Assembly: GCA_913057945.1 (NCBI GenBank)
Contig: CAJXOF010000013.1
Coordinates: 48,662 to 112,661 of the forward strand
Direction: 5' to 3'
DNA: 64,000 nucleotides
From: an uncultured Hyphomonadaceae bacterium
Lineage (GTDB): Bacteria; Pseudomonadota; Alphaproteobacteria; Caulobacterales; Hyphomonadaceae
The translations under genes were made by a program, and so were the position numbers. Below are positions 9,959-18,997 of the stretch, in pieces. The notes under the pieces were generated by a model. The model did not search any database and was not told the DNA's origin. It saw only the letters and a list, made by a program, of their open reading frames with translations. The number at the start of each line of letters is the position of its first letter. The stretch's first letter is position 1.

Positions 9959-10690
9959 ATGTTTTCCTGGTTCGCCAATCCGCACCGTTTCCTGATGCTG
10001 TCCAGCTGGCTCGCGCCCCTGTTCTATGCGGCCGCGGCACTGCTGATTGCATGGGGGCTCTGGCAGGGGCTCTGGATGGTCCCGAAAGACGACTATCAGG
10101 GCGGCGACATCATGCGGGTCATGTTCGTCCATGTCCCGGCCGCCTGGCTCGCCATGGCCAGCTATCTCGGCATGGCCGTGATGAGCTTCGTCTGGTTCAT
10201 CTGGCGCCATGAAGTCGCTGACATTGCCGCCAAGGCGATTGCGCCACTAGGGGCAACATGGACCGCGCTCTGCCTTGTCACGGGCGCGATCTGGGGCAAG
10301 CCGACGTGGGGCACCTGGTGGCAATGGGATGACGCGCGGATGATGTCGGTCCTGTTCATGTTCTTCCTCTTCCTCGGATATATGGCCCTGCGCGCTGCGA
10401 TGGATACGCGCCAGAAGGCCGCCCGGGCGGGTGCGATCCTCGCCATGGTGGGGGCGCTGAATGTGCCGCTGATCAAATTCTCCGTGGACCTCTTCACCTC
10501 CCTGCATCAGGACGCCAGCGTCATCACGCCAGAGGGTCCGAAGATGGCCGCCGTCTATCTCTGGCCCTTGCTAATCAGCTCACTTGGCCATTCGCTACTG
10601 TTTGCCGCCCTTGTCATGACGCTGATGCGGGCCGAAATATGGACCAGACGCGCAGCCCAGATCCGGGCTCGCCTGATGACAGGAGACTGA
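9959..10690 (+). CDS. ccmC: Heme export/handling protein CcmC
   Basis: 243-residue, six-helix heme-handling protein that presents heme to CcmE on the periplasmic face. The tryptophan-rich heme motif is present as GTWWQWDDAR. Compared with the usual GTWWxWDAR it contains one extra Asp. Conserved His-containing segments such as FVHVPAAW and SLHQ are present. It is followed by ccmD 3 bases downstream. Confidence 0.94.
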   Translation: MFSWFANPHRFLMLSSWLAPLFYAAAALLIAWGLWQGLWMVPKDDYQGGDIMRVMFVHVPAAWLAMASYLGMAVMSFVWFIWRHEVADIAAKAIAPLGATWTALCLVTGAIWGKPTWGTWWQWDDARMMSVLFMFFLFLGYMALRAAMDTRQKAARAGAILAMVGALNVPLIKFSVDLFTSLHQDASVITPEGPKMAAVYLWPLLISSLGHSLLFAALVMTLMRAEIWTRRAAQIRARLMTGD

Positions 10691-10693
10691 TCC

Positions 10694-10858
10694 ATGCTGC
10701 CAGACTTTGATTCCAATGCCGCCTTCATCTGGGCGAGCTATTCAGTCGGCCTGCTGCTGATCGGCGGCGCAATGGTGTCCGTCATGATGAAGGCACGCGC
10801 TGCGAAAACGCAGCTTATCCGCATTGAAGCCCGCATTCGGGACCAGAAGCGCGGATGA
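10694..10858 (+). CDS. ccmD: Heme exporter protein CcmD
   Basis: Small 54-residue protein beginning MLPDFDSNAAF, with one transmembrane helix (about residues 12-33) and a basic, charged C-terminal helix. This is the typical CcmD layout. CcmD helps release holo-CcmE from CcmABC. It sits between ccmC and ccmG and overlaps the ccmG start by 4 bases (ATGA). Confidence 0.85.
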   Translation: MLPDFDSNAAFIWASYSVGLLLIGGAMVSVMMKARAAKTQLIRIEARIRDQKRG

Positions 10859-11379
10859 AACGCTGGCTGGCGATTGTCCCCGTCGGCGTCCTCGTCGTAT
10901 TCGGAGCCATTGCCGCCGGCCAATTGATCAATCCCGAAAAGGGCGACTTCAAGCGCAACCTGCGCGGCGCGCCTGATACGGCCTTCCCGACGCTCGACAC
11001 CGCCCCTCTCACCTTCGCACCCTCGCCGACCGGCGGGGCCATTGCGGTGAACCTGTTCGCCAGCTGGTGCGCGCCCTGTGAGGCCGAACATAAATATATT
11101 TCAGAACTGTCAGCAGCCCATCCGGGACAGGTCTTTGGTGTCCTTTACAAGGACAAGCTGGAGGACGGCCTCGCCTTCCTCGACCGGCTTGGCAATCCGT
11201 ATACGCGGATCGCACTTGATCCGGACGGTCAGGGAGGGCTCGATTTCGGCCTGACCGGTGTGCCGGAAACATTTGTTATCTCAGCCGACGGCGAGATCAT
11301 TGACCATGTCCAGGGCCCCCTGAACGAAAATTCGGTCAAAAAAATAGGCGAGGCGCTGAAAAGCGCCCCGCCGAATTAG
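10855..11379 (+). CDS. ccmG: Thiol:disulfide oxidoreductase CcmG (DsbE)
   Basis: 174-residue membrane-anchored thioredoxin-like protein that keeps apocytochrome c cysteines reduced in the periplasm. It has an N-terminal anchor (about 3-20) and the active site WCAPC within NLFASWCAPC. The GVPETFVI cis-Pro loop follows. It is the last gene of the ccm cluster; ccmE, ccmF and ccmH are not in this window, as is common in alphaproteobacteria. Confidence 0.93.
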   Translation: MKRWLAIVPVGVLVVFGAIAAGQLINPEKGDFKRNLRGAPDTAFPTLDTAPLTFAPSPTGGAIAVNLFASWCAPCEAEHKYISELSAAHPGQVFGVLYKDKLEDGLAFLDRLGNPYTRIALDPDGQGGLDFGLTGVPETFVISADGEIIDHVQGPLNENSVKKIGEALKSAPPN

Positions 11380-11395
11380 ATCCGTCTCCGGAACC

Positions 11396-12118
11396 TTACT
11401 TTTTCGTCGACTTGCGAGCCTTGCGGGCCGGAGCCTTCTTCGCAGGCTTCGTCGTCGTAGCCGCTTTGGCCGTAGGGGCCGCCTTGGCTTTGGCTTTAGG
11501 CGCAGCTTTCTTGGCCGGGGCCTTCTTCACAGCTGGCTTCGGTGCTGCTTTGGCAGCCGGAGCTTTCTTGGCAGCAGGCTTCTTCGCAGCCGGCTTGCGG
11601 GCCGGAGCTTTCTTGACGGCTGGCTTGGCTGCGGCTTTGGCGGCAGGAGCGGCAGGAGCGGCAGCAGCTGGCTTCGGAGCAGGCGCTTCGACCTTGTCAG
11701 CTTCAGCAACCATGTCCTTCAGGCCAGAGACGAGCGCAGCCTGCTTGGTTTTCGGCAGGGCTTCGAAGATCGCCGCGTCTGCCTTTTCGACAGCCGGAAG
11801 GGCTTTCTCGTAAGCTTTTTTGCCTTTCGCCATCAGCGAAACGACTTTGGCGCGCTTGTCCATCTTGGAAGCAACGCGTTTGATGAGGCCAGCTTTCTCC
11901 ATGCGAGCGACCATGTCAGCCAGCGTCGAGCGGTCGATGCCGGTTGCATTGACCAGGTCAGACTGGCTTACGCCATCATTGCCGGACAGAGCGGCCAGGA
12001 CAGAGAACTGACGCAGCGTGATGCCCGCAGCGGTGAGTGCGGAAGCAGATTCATTGGCCGCGAGTTGCTGTGCACGGTGCAGCAGGTGGCTTGGCGAAGT
12101 TTTGAGATTGTAAGTCAT
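11396..12118 (-). CDS. MarR-family regulator with histone H1-like C-terminal tail
   Basis: 240 residues. Residues 1-143 form a MarR-type winged helix: the recognition region lies at about 50-75 (SQSDLVNATGIDRSTLADMV) and the wing near 80-95. Residues 144-240 are almost only A, K and P, in AKKAPA/PAAKKPA-like repeats that resemble the tails of histone H1, AlgP and HctB. The tail should bind DNA non-specifically. The gene stands alone, converging with ccmG. Its target and ligand are unknown. The tail is in frame, with no sign of frameshift. Confidence 0.85.
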   Translation of the reverse strand: MTYNLKTSPSHLLHRAQQLAANESASALTAAGITLRQFSVLAALSGNDGVSQSDLVNATGIDRSTLADMVARMEKAGLIKRVASKMDKRAKVVSLMAKGKKAYEKALPAVEKADAAIFEALPKTKQAALVSGLKDMVAEADKVEAPAPKPAAAAPAAPAAKAAAKPAVKKAPARKPAAKKPAAKKAPAAKAAPKPAVKKAPAKKAAPKAKAKAAPTAKAATTTKPAKKAPARKARKSTKK

Positions 12119-12248
12119 GATGAAGTGTATCTTTCTGTGTTCATTTAGGCGTTGGGCGCGATGGATAATCCGGTTAGCGGTCTGTTAAGTATAGGACCCG
12201 TGCCCGGATCAACATTTACCCAAATACGAGCAAGAGGCTTAAGGTTCG

Positions 12249-12800
12249 ATGACGGATGAATTATCAAATGGTTTCTTTTCTCAAGATTTCAAACTGAAAA
12301 TACCCGATGGCGACGACCGAATACGCCGTGTTTGCTCACATTGCCAGTTCGTAGACTACATAAATCCGAAAATTATTGCAGCTGCGGTTGCGACAAAAGG
12401 TGACAAAATCCTGCTTTGCAAGCGCGCAATTGATCCGCGTAAGGGATTCTGGACCCTTCCGGCCGGGTTCATGGAGGAAGGAGAAACGGTCGAAGAAGCA
12501 GCCCGGCGCGAGGCACAGGAGGAAGCGAATGCCGATATTCGCATCGGGCAGGTGCTCGCAATCTATTCAGTTCCCCGCATTGCGCAGGTCCATGTCATGT
12601 TCAGGGCAGAGCTTGTATCGGAGATCTCAGCCGGTCCGGAGAGCGAGGAAGTCGGCCTGTTTGACTGGAAAGACATACCGTGGGCGAATCTTGCTTTCCC
12701 GACGGTCGTGTGGGCGCTGACCCATTTTGCCGGCGTGCGCCACAAGGCCGCCTTCCCGCCCTTTTCCAATCCGCCTGGCACCGAGCACCTGATCCGTTAG
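12249..12800 (+). CDS. NUDIX hydrolase
   Basis: 183 residues. The N terminus has a single CxxC knuckle (CSHC) before the NUDIX domain, reminiscent of the zinc-ribbon NudC/YfcD-type group, but a second CxxC pair is missing. The NUDIX box runs from GFMEEGETVEEAARREAQEE, with Asn in place of the usual final Gly. It should hydrolyse a nucleoside diphosphate derivative; the substrate is not predictable. The first ~150 bases are noticeably AT-richer than neighbouring genes. It converges with yciB with a 4-base overlap. Confidence 0.9.
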   Translation: MTDELSNGFFSQDFKLKIPDGDDRIRRVCSHCQFVDYINPKIIAAAVATKGDKILLCKRAIDPRKGFWTLPAGFMEEGETVEEAARREAQEEANADIRIGQVLAIYSVPRIAQVHVMFRAELVSEISAGPESEEVGLFDWKDIPWANLAFPTVVWALTHFAGVRHKAAFPPFSNPPGTEHLIR

Positions 12801-13459
12801 GATTCAGGCGTTTCAGCCTCAGGCTTGCGCATGTGCTTTAGCGTATACGGCGTATTGGCAAGCGCGAAGACAATCCCGATGACAATATTTCCAAGCTTCC
12901 AGTTCGCCCAGGTCGCTTCGGAGAAGTTGCGCCAGAGGAACTCGTTCCACGCGGCCATGGCGACAAAGTAGAATCCCCACCGGATAGCCAGCGTTTTCCA
13001 GGCATGATCCGGAAGGTCGAAGAGCGTATGAAACAACATCTTCCAGATATTCCGACCCACTGCGAGCCCCCCAAAGATCACACCCGCATACAGCAGGTTG
13101 ATGATGGTCGGCTTGATGAACAGGAAGAGCTTCGACTGAAGCAGGATGCCCGCAGTCCCGAACGCGCCGATAAGGACGGAGGACACAACCAGGAAAGGCG
13201 GGATTCTCTCGCCGCGGATCAGTTTCTGGATAATCACGAAGGCGGTGAAGATGATGAGCGCGCCCGTGGCCCAGTAGAGCGCGGTGTCTTTCGTGAAGAG
13301 CCCCTCACCTTCCGGGAACCTCAGCATCACATTGTAGATGCCGATAAAAGCAAGCGTCGGCCCGATCTCGGTCCAGATGCTGCCGGCCTTGGCCGTCGCA
13401 TCGCTGAGCTCCGCCGAGCCTTCCGTGTCCTGTGTCTCTGTCATCACTTCTCTACGCAT
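12797..13459 (-). CDS. yciB: Inner-membrane septation protein YciB/IspZ
   Basis: 220 residues with about five transmembrane helices and the family signatures GPTLAFIGIYN near the N terminus and AWNEFLWRNFSE. Members are inner-membrane proteins tied to envelope integrity and septation. The annotated start gives MRREVMTETQ; the internal ATG six codons later is also possible. In many alphaproteobacteria this gene lies next to ftsY; here two other genes separate them. Confidence 0.92.
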   Translation of the reverse strand: MRREVMTETQDTEGSAELSDATAKAGSIWTEIGPTLAFIGIYNVMLRFPEGEGLFTKDTALYWATGALIIFTAFVIIQKLIRGERIPPFLVVSSVLIGAFGTAGILLQSKLFLFIKPTIINLLYAGVIFGGLAVGRNIWKMLFHTLFDLPDHAWKTLAIRWGFYFVAMAAWNEFLWRNFSEATWANWKLGNIVIGIVFALANTPYTLKHMRKPEAETPES

Positions 13460-13554
13460 TGTTGCCGCTTATGGATTGGTCCCAAGCTGTAGCGCCTCTC
13501 AGACTATAGTCGACCTAACAAATCACGAATGGGCCTGTATTGTTTTGAAACAGG

Positions 13555-14415
13555 TCACGCACCAATTTGCATCGACAGGAGTCCGGCCGCCAGCAGGCCC
13601 GCTGCACATATTCGTCTGTACCCGAATCCCTCCTTCAGGAGAATGGCGCCAAGCGCCGCCGCAAACACAACTGAGGTTTCCCTCAAGGCGGTCACGATCA
13701 CCGCATCGGTCAGCGTATAGGCATAGATTGCCAGGGCATAGGAGAACGTGCCCAGGATTCCGCCGGCAAGCCCTCCCTTCCATTGTTTCGCGACAGCTGC
13801 ACGTATGCGCCCCCGGCGCTGGATCAGCGTAACGACCGTGACCCCGATCCAGTCCAGCAGGAACAACCAGACCACAAACGTCATGGGGTTGGGCATGGCC
13901 CGCGCGGCACGTGTGTCGGCCACCGCATAGAGGCCCACGCCAAGCGCCGTCAGCACCGCCCAGATCAGGGCCTGCCGGTCGAGCCGCCGCGTGCTGGCCG
14001 TTTTCCCGGTCGGCAGGGCAAAGAGTATGATCGCGAAACTGGCCACGCCCAACCCGGCCATTTGCAGAGCCGTCAGATGCTCCTGCAGGACAATAAGCGC
14101 GAAGCACGCCGTCGCCAGGGGCGCGAGACCCCGCATGACGGGAAAGACCAGAGAGAGGTCTCCACGATGCAGGGACCGCACAAGGCAGAACTGGTAAATC
14201 CAATGTACCATGACCGAAACAAGGATCAGCGGCCAGGTCTCGCGGGGCGGTGTGGGCACGAAAGGCGCGAAAGGCAGCACGCTGAGCCCCATCACGAGCG
14301 CCACGGCCATGCGCGCCGTCAGGACGTCGCCGCCCCGTTTCACGAACATGTTGGTCGCGGCAACCGTTACTGCGGACAAAAGGCACAGAACCACAGGCAG
14401 GAGCGTCATCGTCAT
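13555..14415 (-). CDS. EamA/DMT family transporter
   Basis: 286 residues with ten predicted hydrophobic helices in two EamA repeats, a typical length for the drug/metabolite transporter superfamily. The second repeat contains the conserved region ALRETSVVFAAALGAILLKE. Substrate unknown. An overlapping longer frame on the same strand has no recognisable protein and is rejected. Confidence 0.88.
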   Translation of the reverse strand: MTMTLLPVVLCLLSAVTVAATNMFVKRGGDVLTARMAVALVMGLSVLPFAPFVPTPPRETWPLILVSVMVHWIYQFCLVRSLHRGDLSLVFPVMRGLAPLATACFALIVLQEHLTALQMAGLGVASFAIILFALPTGKTASTRRLDRQALIWAVLTALGVGLYAVADTRAARAMPNPMTFVVWLFLLDWIGVTVVTLIQRRGRIRAAVAKQWKGGLAGGILGTFSYALAIYAYTLTDAVIVTALRETSVVFAAALGAILLKEGFGYRRICAAGLLAAGLLSMQIGA

Positions 14416-14519
14416 CGCGGCGATCTATGCACGACTCGCTGACGCGTGGGAAGGATTTGACTCTTGCCCGGTTGAAGGTCTGACTCGCCTCAAACAAGAA
14501 ACACCGGAGGAAACCCATC

Positions 14520-16256
14520 ATGACGCACGATCTGGTCCTGCGCGGCGGAACGATCATAGACGGTACAGGCGGCGAAAGCTTCGAGGGTGACGTCGCTGTT
14601 TCAAATGGGATGATTACGGAAATTGGCAACGTCGCGGGCCGGGGCATAGAGGAAATCGACGCCCGCGGACAAGTCGTGACGCCAGGCTTTGTGGATATTC
14701 ATACGCATTATGATGGCCAGGCGACCTGGACCGGATCGATCAGCCCGTCCTCCCTGCACGGCGTCACAACCGTGGTTATGGGCAATTGCGGCGTCGGCTT
14801 TGCACCCTGCAAGCCGGTAGACCATGACCGGCTGATCCGTCTGATGGAAGGCGTCGAGGATATCCCCTTCCCTGTGCTCGCCGAAGGTCTTCCCTGGAAT
14901 TGGGAGAGCTTTCCCGATTATCTCGACAGCCTGTCCAAGGGACGGTTCGATGCTGACATCTGCGCCCAGCTGCCCCATGCGGCCCTGCGCGTCTATGTCA
15001 TGGGAGAGCGCGGCGCGAACCGGGACCCTGCCACGGAGGATGACATTTGCCAGATGCGAGCTTTGGCAACCGAGGCGATCCGCGCAGGCGCCATCGGTTT
15101 TTCGACCTCTCGCACACTGAACCATCGGACCAGTGATGGTCAGCCAACGCCCACTCTGACGGCCAGCGAGGCGGAACTCACCGGCATCGCGCAAGGCGTG
15201 GCAGACGCTGGGCGCGGTGTCCTGCAATTCGTGTCCGACTTCGACGACCCCGAGAAAGAGGCCGCCATGCTGCGCCGCATACTCGAGACGAGCGGGCGTC
15301 CCTTGTCAGTCTCACTGGCTCAGGCTGACGTTGCGCCCGATGGCTGGCGCCGCCTTCTGGGCGCCATCGAACAGGCCGTCGCGGATGGCCTGCCTATGCG
15401 TGCACAGGTCGCGCCGCGTCCTGTGGGGGTTCTGCTGGGGTTCGAACTGACATTGAATCCGTTCAGCGCGTATCCGGTCTACCGGGAAATCGCTGGTCTT
15501 CCTTTTGACGAGCGCATCCAGCTGCTTCGCACAGAGGATTTCCGCAAACGATTGCTGGCTGACGCGCCGGACACAGATAATCCGTTCCTGAAAGTCATGC
15601 TGCGCAGCTTCGGAAAGATCTTCCAGCTCGACGAGCCCGTGAATTACGAGCCAACCCCCGACCGGACGCTGGAAGCCATCGCTGCCCGGCGCGGCGTATC
15701 GCCCGAGGAAGCCGCCCTCGACCTGATGCTGGAGCGCGACGGCCACGGCATGCTCTACCTGCCCTTCCTGAACTATTCAGGCGGCTCGCTCGACCCGTCA
15801 TACGAAATGATGCTCAGCCCGGCGACGTTGCCCGGCCTGTCGGATGGCGGCGCGCATGTCGGCATGATCTGCGATGGATCTTTCACCTCCACGATGCTGA
15901 CGCATTGGGTGCGGGACCGGATAAGGGGGCCGCGTATCCCGATTGAACACATCGTGCACCGCCAAGCCCGCGCGACGGCGCAATGGATCGGCCTGAATGA
16001 TCGTGGCCTGGTCGCGTCCGGCTATCGCGCCGATTTGAACGTGATCGATCTGGCTAATCTCAAACTCCACCTGCCGGAGGTGAACTATGATCTCCCCGCG
16101 GGTGGCCGGCGCCTGATGCAACGCGCCTCAGGCTATACGGCGACCATCCTGAACGGACAAATTACACACCGAGACGGCGACCCCACCGGCGCAAGACCGG
16201 GGCGCCTCCTTCGCGGAGGCAGGGAAACACAAGCGACCGCAATCGCCGCTGAATAG
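14520..16256 (+). CDS. N-acyl-D-amino-acid deacylase-like amidohydrolase
   Basis: 578-residue Amidohydro_3/D-aminoacylase-type metal hydrolase. It opens with the family pattern [16 protein letters not shown], has the metal motif HTHYDGQ (about residues 61-67) and a late SDGGAHVG segment carrying the catalytic Asp. Family members cleave N-acyl-D-amino acids or related amides; the true substrate is unknown. An AGGAGGAAA-like ribosome site precedes ATG 14520. It converges with ftsY, the two stops being adjacent. Confidence 0.88.
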   Translation: MTHDLVLRGGTIIDGTGGESFEGDVAVSNGMITEIGNVAGRGIEEIDARGQVVTPGFVDIHTHYDGQATWTGSISPSSLHGVTTVVMGNCGVGFAPCKPVDHDRLIRLMEGVEDIPFPVLAEGLPWNWESFPDYLDSLSKGRFDADICAQLPHAALRVYVMGERGANRDPATEDDICQMRALATEAIRAGAIGFSTSRTLNHRTSDGQPTPTLTASEAELTGIAQGVADAGRGVLQFVSDFDDPEKEAAMLRRILETSGRPLSVSLAQADVAPDGWRRLLGAIEQAVADGLPMRAQVAPRPVGVLLGFELTLNPFSAYPVYREIAGLPFDERIQLLRTEDFRKRLLADAPDTDNPFLKVMLRSFGKIFQLDEPVNYEPTPDRTLEAIAARRGVSPEEAALDLMLERDGHGMLYLPFLNYSGGSLDPSYEMMLSPATLPGLSDGGAHVGMICDGSFTSTMLTHWVRDRIRGPRIPIEHIVHRQARATAQWIGLNDRGLVASGYRADLNVIDLANLKLHLPEVNYDLPAGGRRLMQRASGYTATILNGQITHRDGDPTGARPGRLLRGGRETQATAIAAE

Positions 16257-17645
16257 TCAGTCTTTAAGTCCGACCAATGCCTTCGAGAAGGCCTCTGCGC
16301 TAAAGGGGCGGAGGTCTTCTGCCTTCTCGCCAATGCCAATGAAGTGGATTGGCAGATCATACGCCTCGGCGATGGCAACCAGCACACCGCCTTTGGCTGT
16401 TCCGTCGAGTTTGGTCATTACAAGGCCCGTCACTCCGGCCGTGTTCCGAAACGCCTCGACCTGCGACAGCGCGTTCTGGCCCACAGTGGCGTCCAGCACG
16501 AGAATGACATCATGCGGCGCAGTTGGGTCCAGCTTGCGGACAACGCGGACGACTTTTTCAAGCTCGGCCATCAATTCGGCCTTGTTTTGCAAGCGTCCAG
16601 CCGTGTCCACCAGCACCAGATCGAGATCGTCTGCCTTCGCCTTTTCCATTGCCTCATAGACAAGGCCCGCCGCATCGGCGCCTGTGGGTTTTGACATGAC
16701 CGGGATGCCGGCCCGATCGCCCCAGACCGTCAATTGTTCAATCGCCGCCGCCCGGAACGTGTCGCCTGCCACGAGCAGCGCCTTCGCCCCCTGCTCGGTC
16801 AGCTTGGAAGCAATCTTGCCGATTGTCGTCGTCTTGCCGGAACCATTCACGCCGACGAAGAGAACAATGCGCGGACGCGGGCCTTCGGAGAAGTCCACGA
16901 TCTTTTCACGCGGTTTCAGCACGTCTGTGATTTCATCCGCCAGCGCCTGACGGATTTCATCTTCGCTGATTTCCTTGTCGAACCGTTCCTTGGCGAGATT
17001 GCCCGTCACGCGCATCGCCACCTTTGCGCCGAGGTCGGACGTGATCAGAAGATCTTCAAGCTCTTCCAGCGTCTCATCATCAAGCTTGCGACGACCGAAT
17101 ACAGCCAGGCCAGACGTCAGCCGCGCAGATGACCGCGAGAGGCCAGACCCGAGTTTCGCGACAAAGCCCGGATCGTTCGCTTCGGCTTCCATGGCCGCCC
17201 GCGCGGCCGCTTCGCGCTCTGCCCGCAAGCGTTCGGCCTCGCGCCGGTCTTCCAGCAATTTGAGTTCTGCAGCCGCCTTGGCCTGCGCCGCTTCGCGCTC
17301 TGCCTTGGCCTTGCGCGCACGTTCGGCCTCTTCAGCGAGACGCGCAGCTTCGACATCGTCAGCGCGGGCCTGCGCGGCGGCACGCGCCTCCTCTGCCTTG
17401 CGCGCCTCCTCGTCGAGGCGCTTCGCCTCTGCGGCGGCGGCCTCGGCATCGCGCGCCTGGCGCTCTTCCCAGGCCTTGTTAGCTTCAGCGACCTTCCGCT
17501 CGATCTCTTCCTGTTCGGCAATCTTGCGCGCAGCTTCAGTTTCCTGGGCCGCCAGCTCGTCCGCAGACAGTTCCGGCGACTCCATGGCTGCGCCAGCGTC
17601 TTTCAGCTCTTCTTCTTTTTTCTTTTTTCCGAACCAAAGGATCAT
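16257..17645 (-). CDS. ftsY: Signal recognition particle receptor FtsY
   Basis: 462 residues. An Ala/Glu/Arg-rich coiled-coil A domain (about 1-150) precedes the NG GTPase domain with GVNGSGKTTTIGK, DTAGRLQNK and TKLDGTAKGG. FtsY receives ribosome-nascent chain-SRP complexes at the membrane for insertion by SecYEG. Its start overlaps the mtaB stop by 4 bases. Its partner Ffh is encoded at 44779-46251. Confidence 0.97.
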   Translation of the reverse strand: MILWFGKKKKEEELKDAGAAMESPELSADELAAQETEAARKIAEQEEIERKVAEANKAWEERQARDAEAAAAEAKRLDEEARKAEEARAAAQARADDVEAARLAEEAERARKAKAEREAAQAKAAAELKLLEDRREAERLRAEREAAARAAMEAEANDPGFVAKLGSGLSRSSARLTSGLAVFGRRKLDDETLEELEDLLITSDLGAKVAMRVTGNLAKERFDKEISEDEIRQALADEITDVLKPREKIVDFSEGPRPRIVLFVGVNGSGKTTTIGKIASKLTEQGAKALLVAGDTFRAAAIEQLTVWGDRAGIPVMSKPTGADAAGLVYEAMEKAKADDLDLVLVDTAGRLQNKAELMAELEKVVRVVRKLDPTAPHDVILVLDATVGQNALSQVEAFRNTAGVTGLVMTKLDGTAKGGVLVAIAEAYDLPIHFIGIGEKAEDLRPFSAEAFSKALVGLKD

Positions 17646-18919
17646 GCGGTCAGCGCTCCGATCAGCTGTTTTCCATCCTGCCGGACTATACGGGCGCGCA
17701 CCGGGCGTCCAGCTTCGCCCGGATCACTCTCGAACTGCACCGGCGTGAAGTCCGGCAAGCGCGCAGAATTCCCGCGCTCAACCAGTGCCTCGACGGTCTG
17801 GCCGTCATATTTCCTGAGATGCTGCTCCAACGCCGCTGCCCCTACCTCTCTCAAACGCGCGGCGCGCGCTTTCACGACAGCCCTGTCGAGCTGCGGCATA
17901 CGGGCGGCCGGGGTGCCGGGGCGCGGTGAATACGGGAAGACGTGCAGGAAGGACAAGCCGCACTCTTCCACGAGCCGGGCCGAATTCTCGAAATGGGCCT
18001 CGGTCTCGGTCGGGAAACCGGCAATGATGTCCGCGCCAAAAGCAATGTCGGGCCGGACGACGCGGAGACGGTCTGTCAGTGCAATGGCTTCGGCGCGCGA
18101 ATGCCGCCGCTTCATGCGCTTCAGGATCAAATCGTCTCCGTGCTGAAGGGACAAATGCATGAAGGGTGCGAGACGCGGCTCCGCCATGGTCTCCATCAAG
18201 GCATCATCTATCTCGATGGCGTCGATGGAGGAAATGCGCAACTGTTTCAGCTCTGGCACCAGTTTCAGGATGCGCTGAACCAGATTGCCGAGTTGCGGCG
18301 TGCCCGGCAGGTCAGCGCCCCAACTGGTCAGATCTACACCCGTGAGGACGACCTCATAATGGCCGGTCTCGACGAGGCGCCGGACCTGACTGACCACCTC
18401 CCCGGCTGGCACAGAGCGGGAATTGCCGCGGCCATACGGAATGATGCAAAAGGTACAGCGATGGTCACATCCATTCTGGACCTGAACATAGGCGCGGGCG
18501 CGGCCTTCCATGCCATCAATCAAGTGCGCAGCGGTTTCCTGCACTGACATAATGTCATTCACGCGGACCTTTTCGTGTCCGCCCAGCAATTCGGCTGGCC
18601 GCCAGGTTTCCGCCTGCATCTTTTCATGATTGCCGATGACGCGCGTGACTTCGGGCATCTTTGCGAACATGTCCGGATCGATCTGCGCCGCACAACCCGT
18701 CACGAGGATCGGCACGCCGGGATTGTCCTTGGCGGCGCGGCGGATCGTCTGGCGGGCGGAGCGGACTGCTTCCGATGTCACGGCGCATGTATTGATGATC
18801 ACCGCATCCTTCAGGCCAGCTTCGGCTGCATGACCTCGCATCACCTCGGATTCGTAGGCATTCAGGCGGCATCCGAGCGTGATCAGCTGCGGGCTGGAAG
18901 GGGATCCGGCGTCAGTCAT
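17642..18919 (-). CDS. mtaB: tRNA t6A37 methylthiotransferase MtaB
   Basis: 425-residue radical-SAM enzyme converting t6A37 to ms2t6A37 in tRNAs reading ANN codons. The N-terminal UPF0004 domain begins TLGCRLNAYESE. The radical-SAM CxxxCxxC motif lies in CDHRCTFCIIPYGRG, and a C-terminal TRAM-like region follows. It lies between dapF and ftsY on one strand, an arrangement familiar in alphaproteobacteria. Confidence 0.95.
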   Translation of the reverse strand: MTDAGSPSSPQLITLGCRLNAYESEVMRGHAAEAGLKDAVIINTCAVTSEAVRSARQTIRRAAKDNPGVPILVTGCAAQIDPDMFAKMPEVTRVIGNHEKMQAETWRPAELLGGHEKVRVNDIMSVQETAAHLIDGMEGRARAYVQVQNGCDHRCTFCIIPYGRGNSRSVPAGEVVSQVRRLVETGHYEVVLTGVDLTSWGADLPGTPQLGNLVQRILKLVPELKQLRISSIDAIEIDDALMETMAEPRLAPFMHLSLQHGDDLILKRMKRRHSRAEAIALTDRLRVVRPDIAFGADIIAGFPTETEAHFENSARLVEECGLSFLHVFPYSPRPGTPAARMPQLDRAVVKARAARLREVGAAALEQHLRKYDGQTVEALVERGNSARLPDFTPVQFESDPGEAGRPVRARIVRQDGKQLIGALTA

Positions 18920-18997
18920 GGCGATGTGTTGCAGTGGACATCGCGCCGCAGGCCCTGCAAATCAAGGGATCTATGCAGGATGAGCGCTTTGTCCGGC

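Noticed and set aside
8697..11379. Incomplete cytochrome c maturation operon
   Set aside because: Absence of ccmE, ccmF and ccmH here is common in alphaproteobacteria, where they lie elsewhere, so it is not evidence of loss.
13523..14647. Longer minus-strand frame overlapping the EamA transporter
   Set aside because: The 13555-14415 frame gives a full ten-helix transporter; the longer one has no coherent protein.
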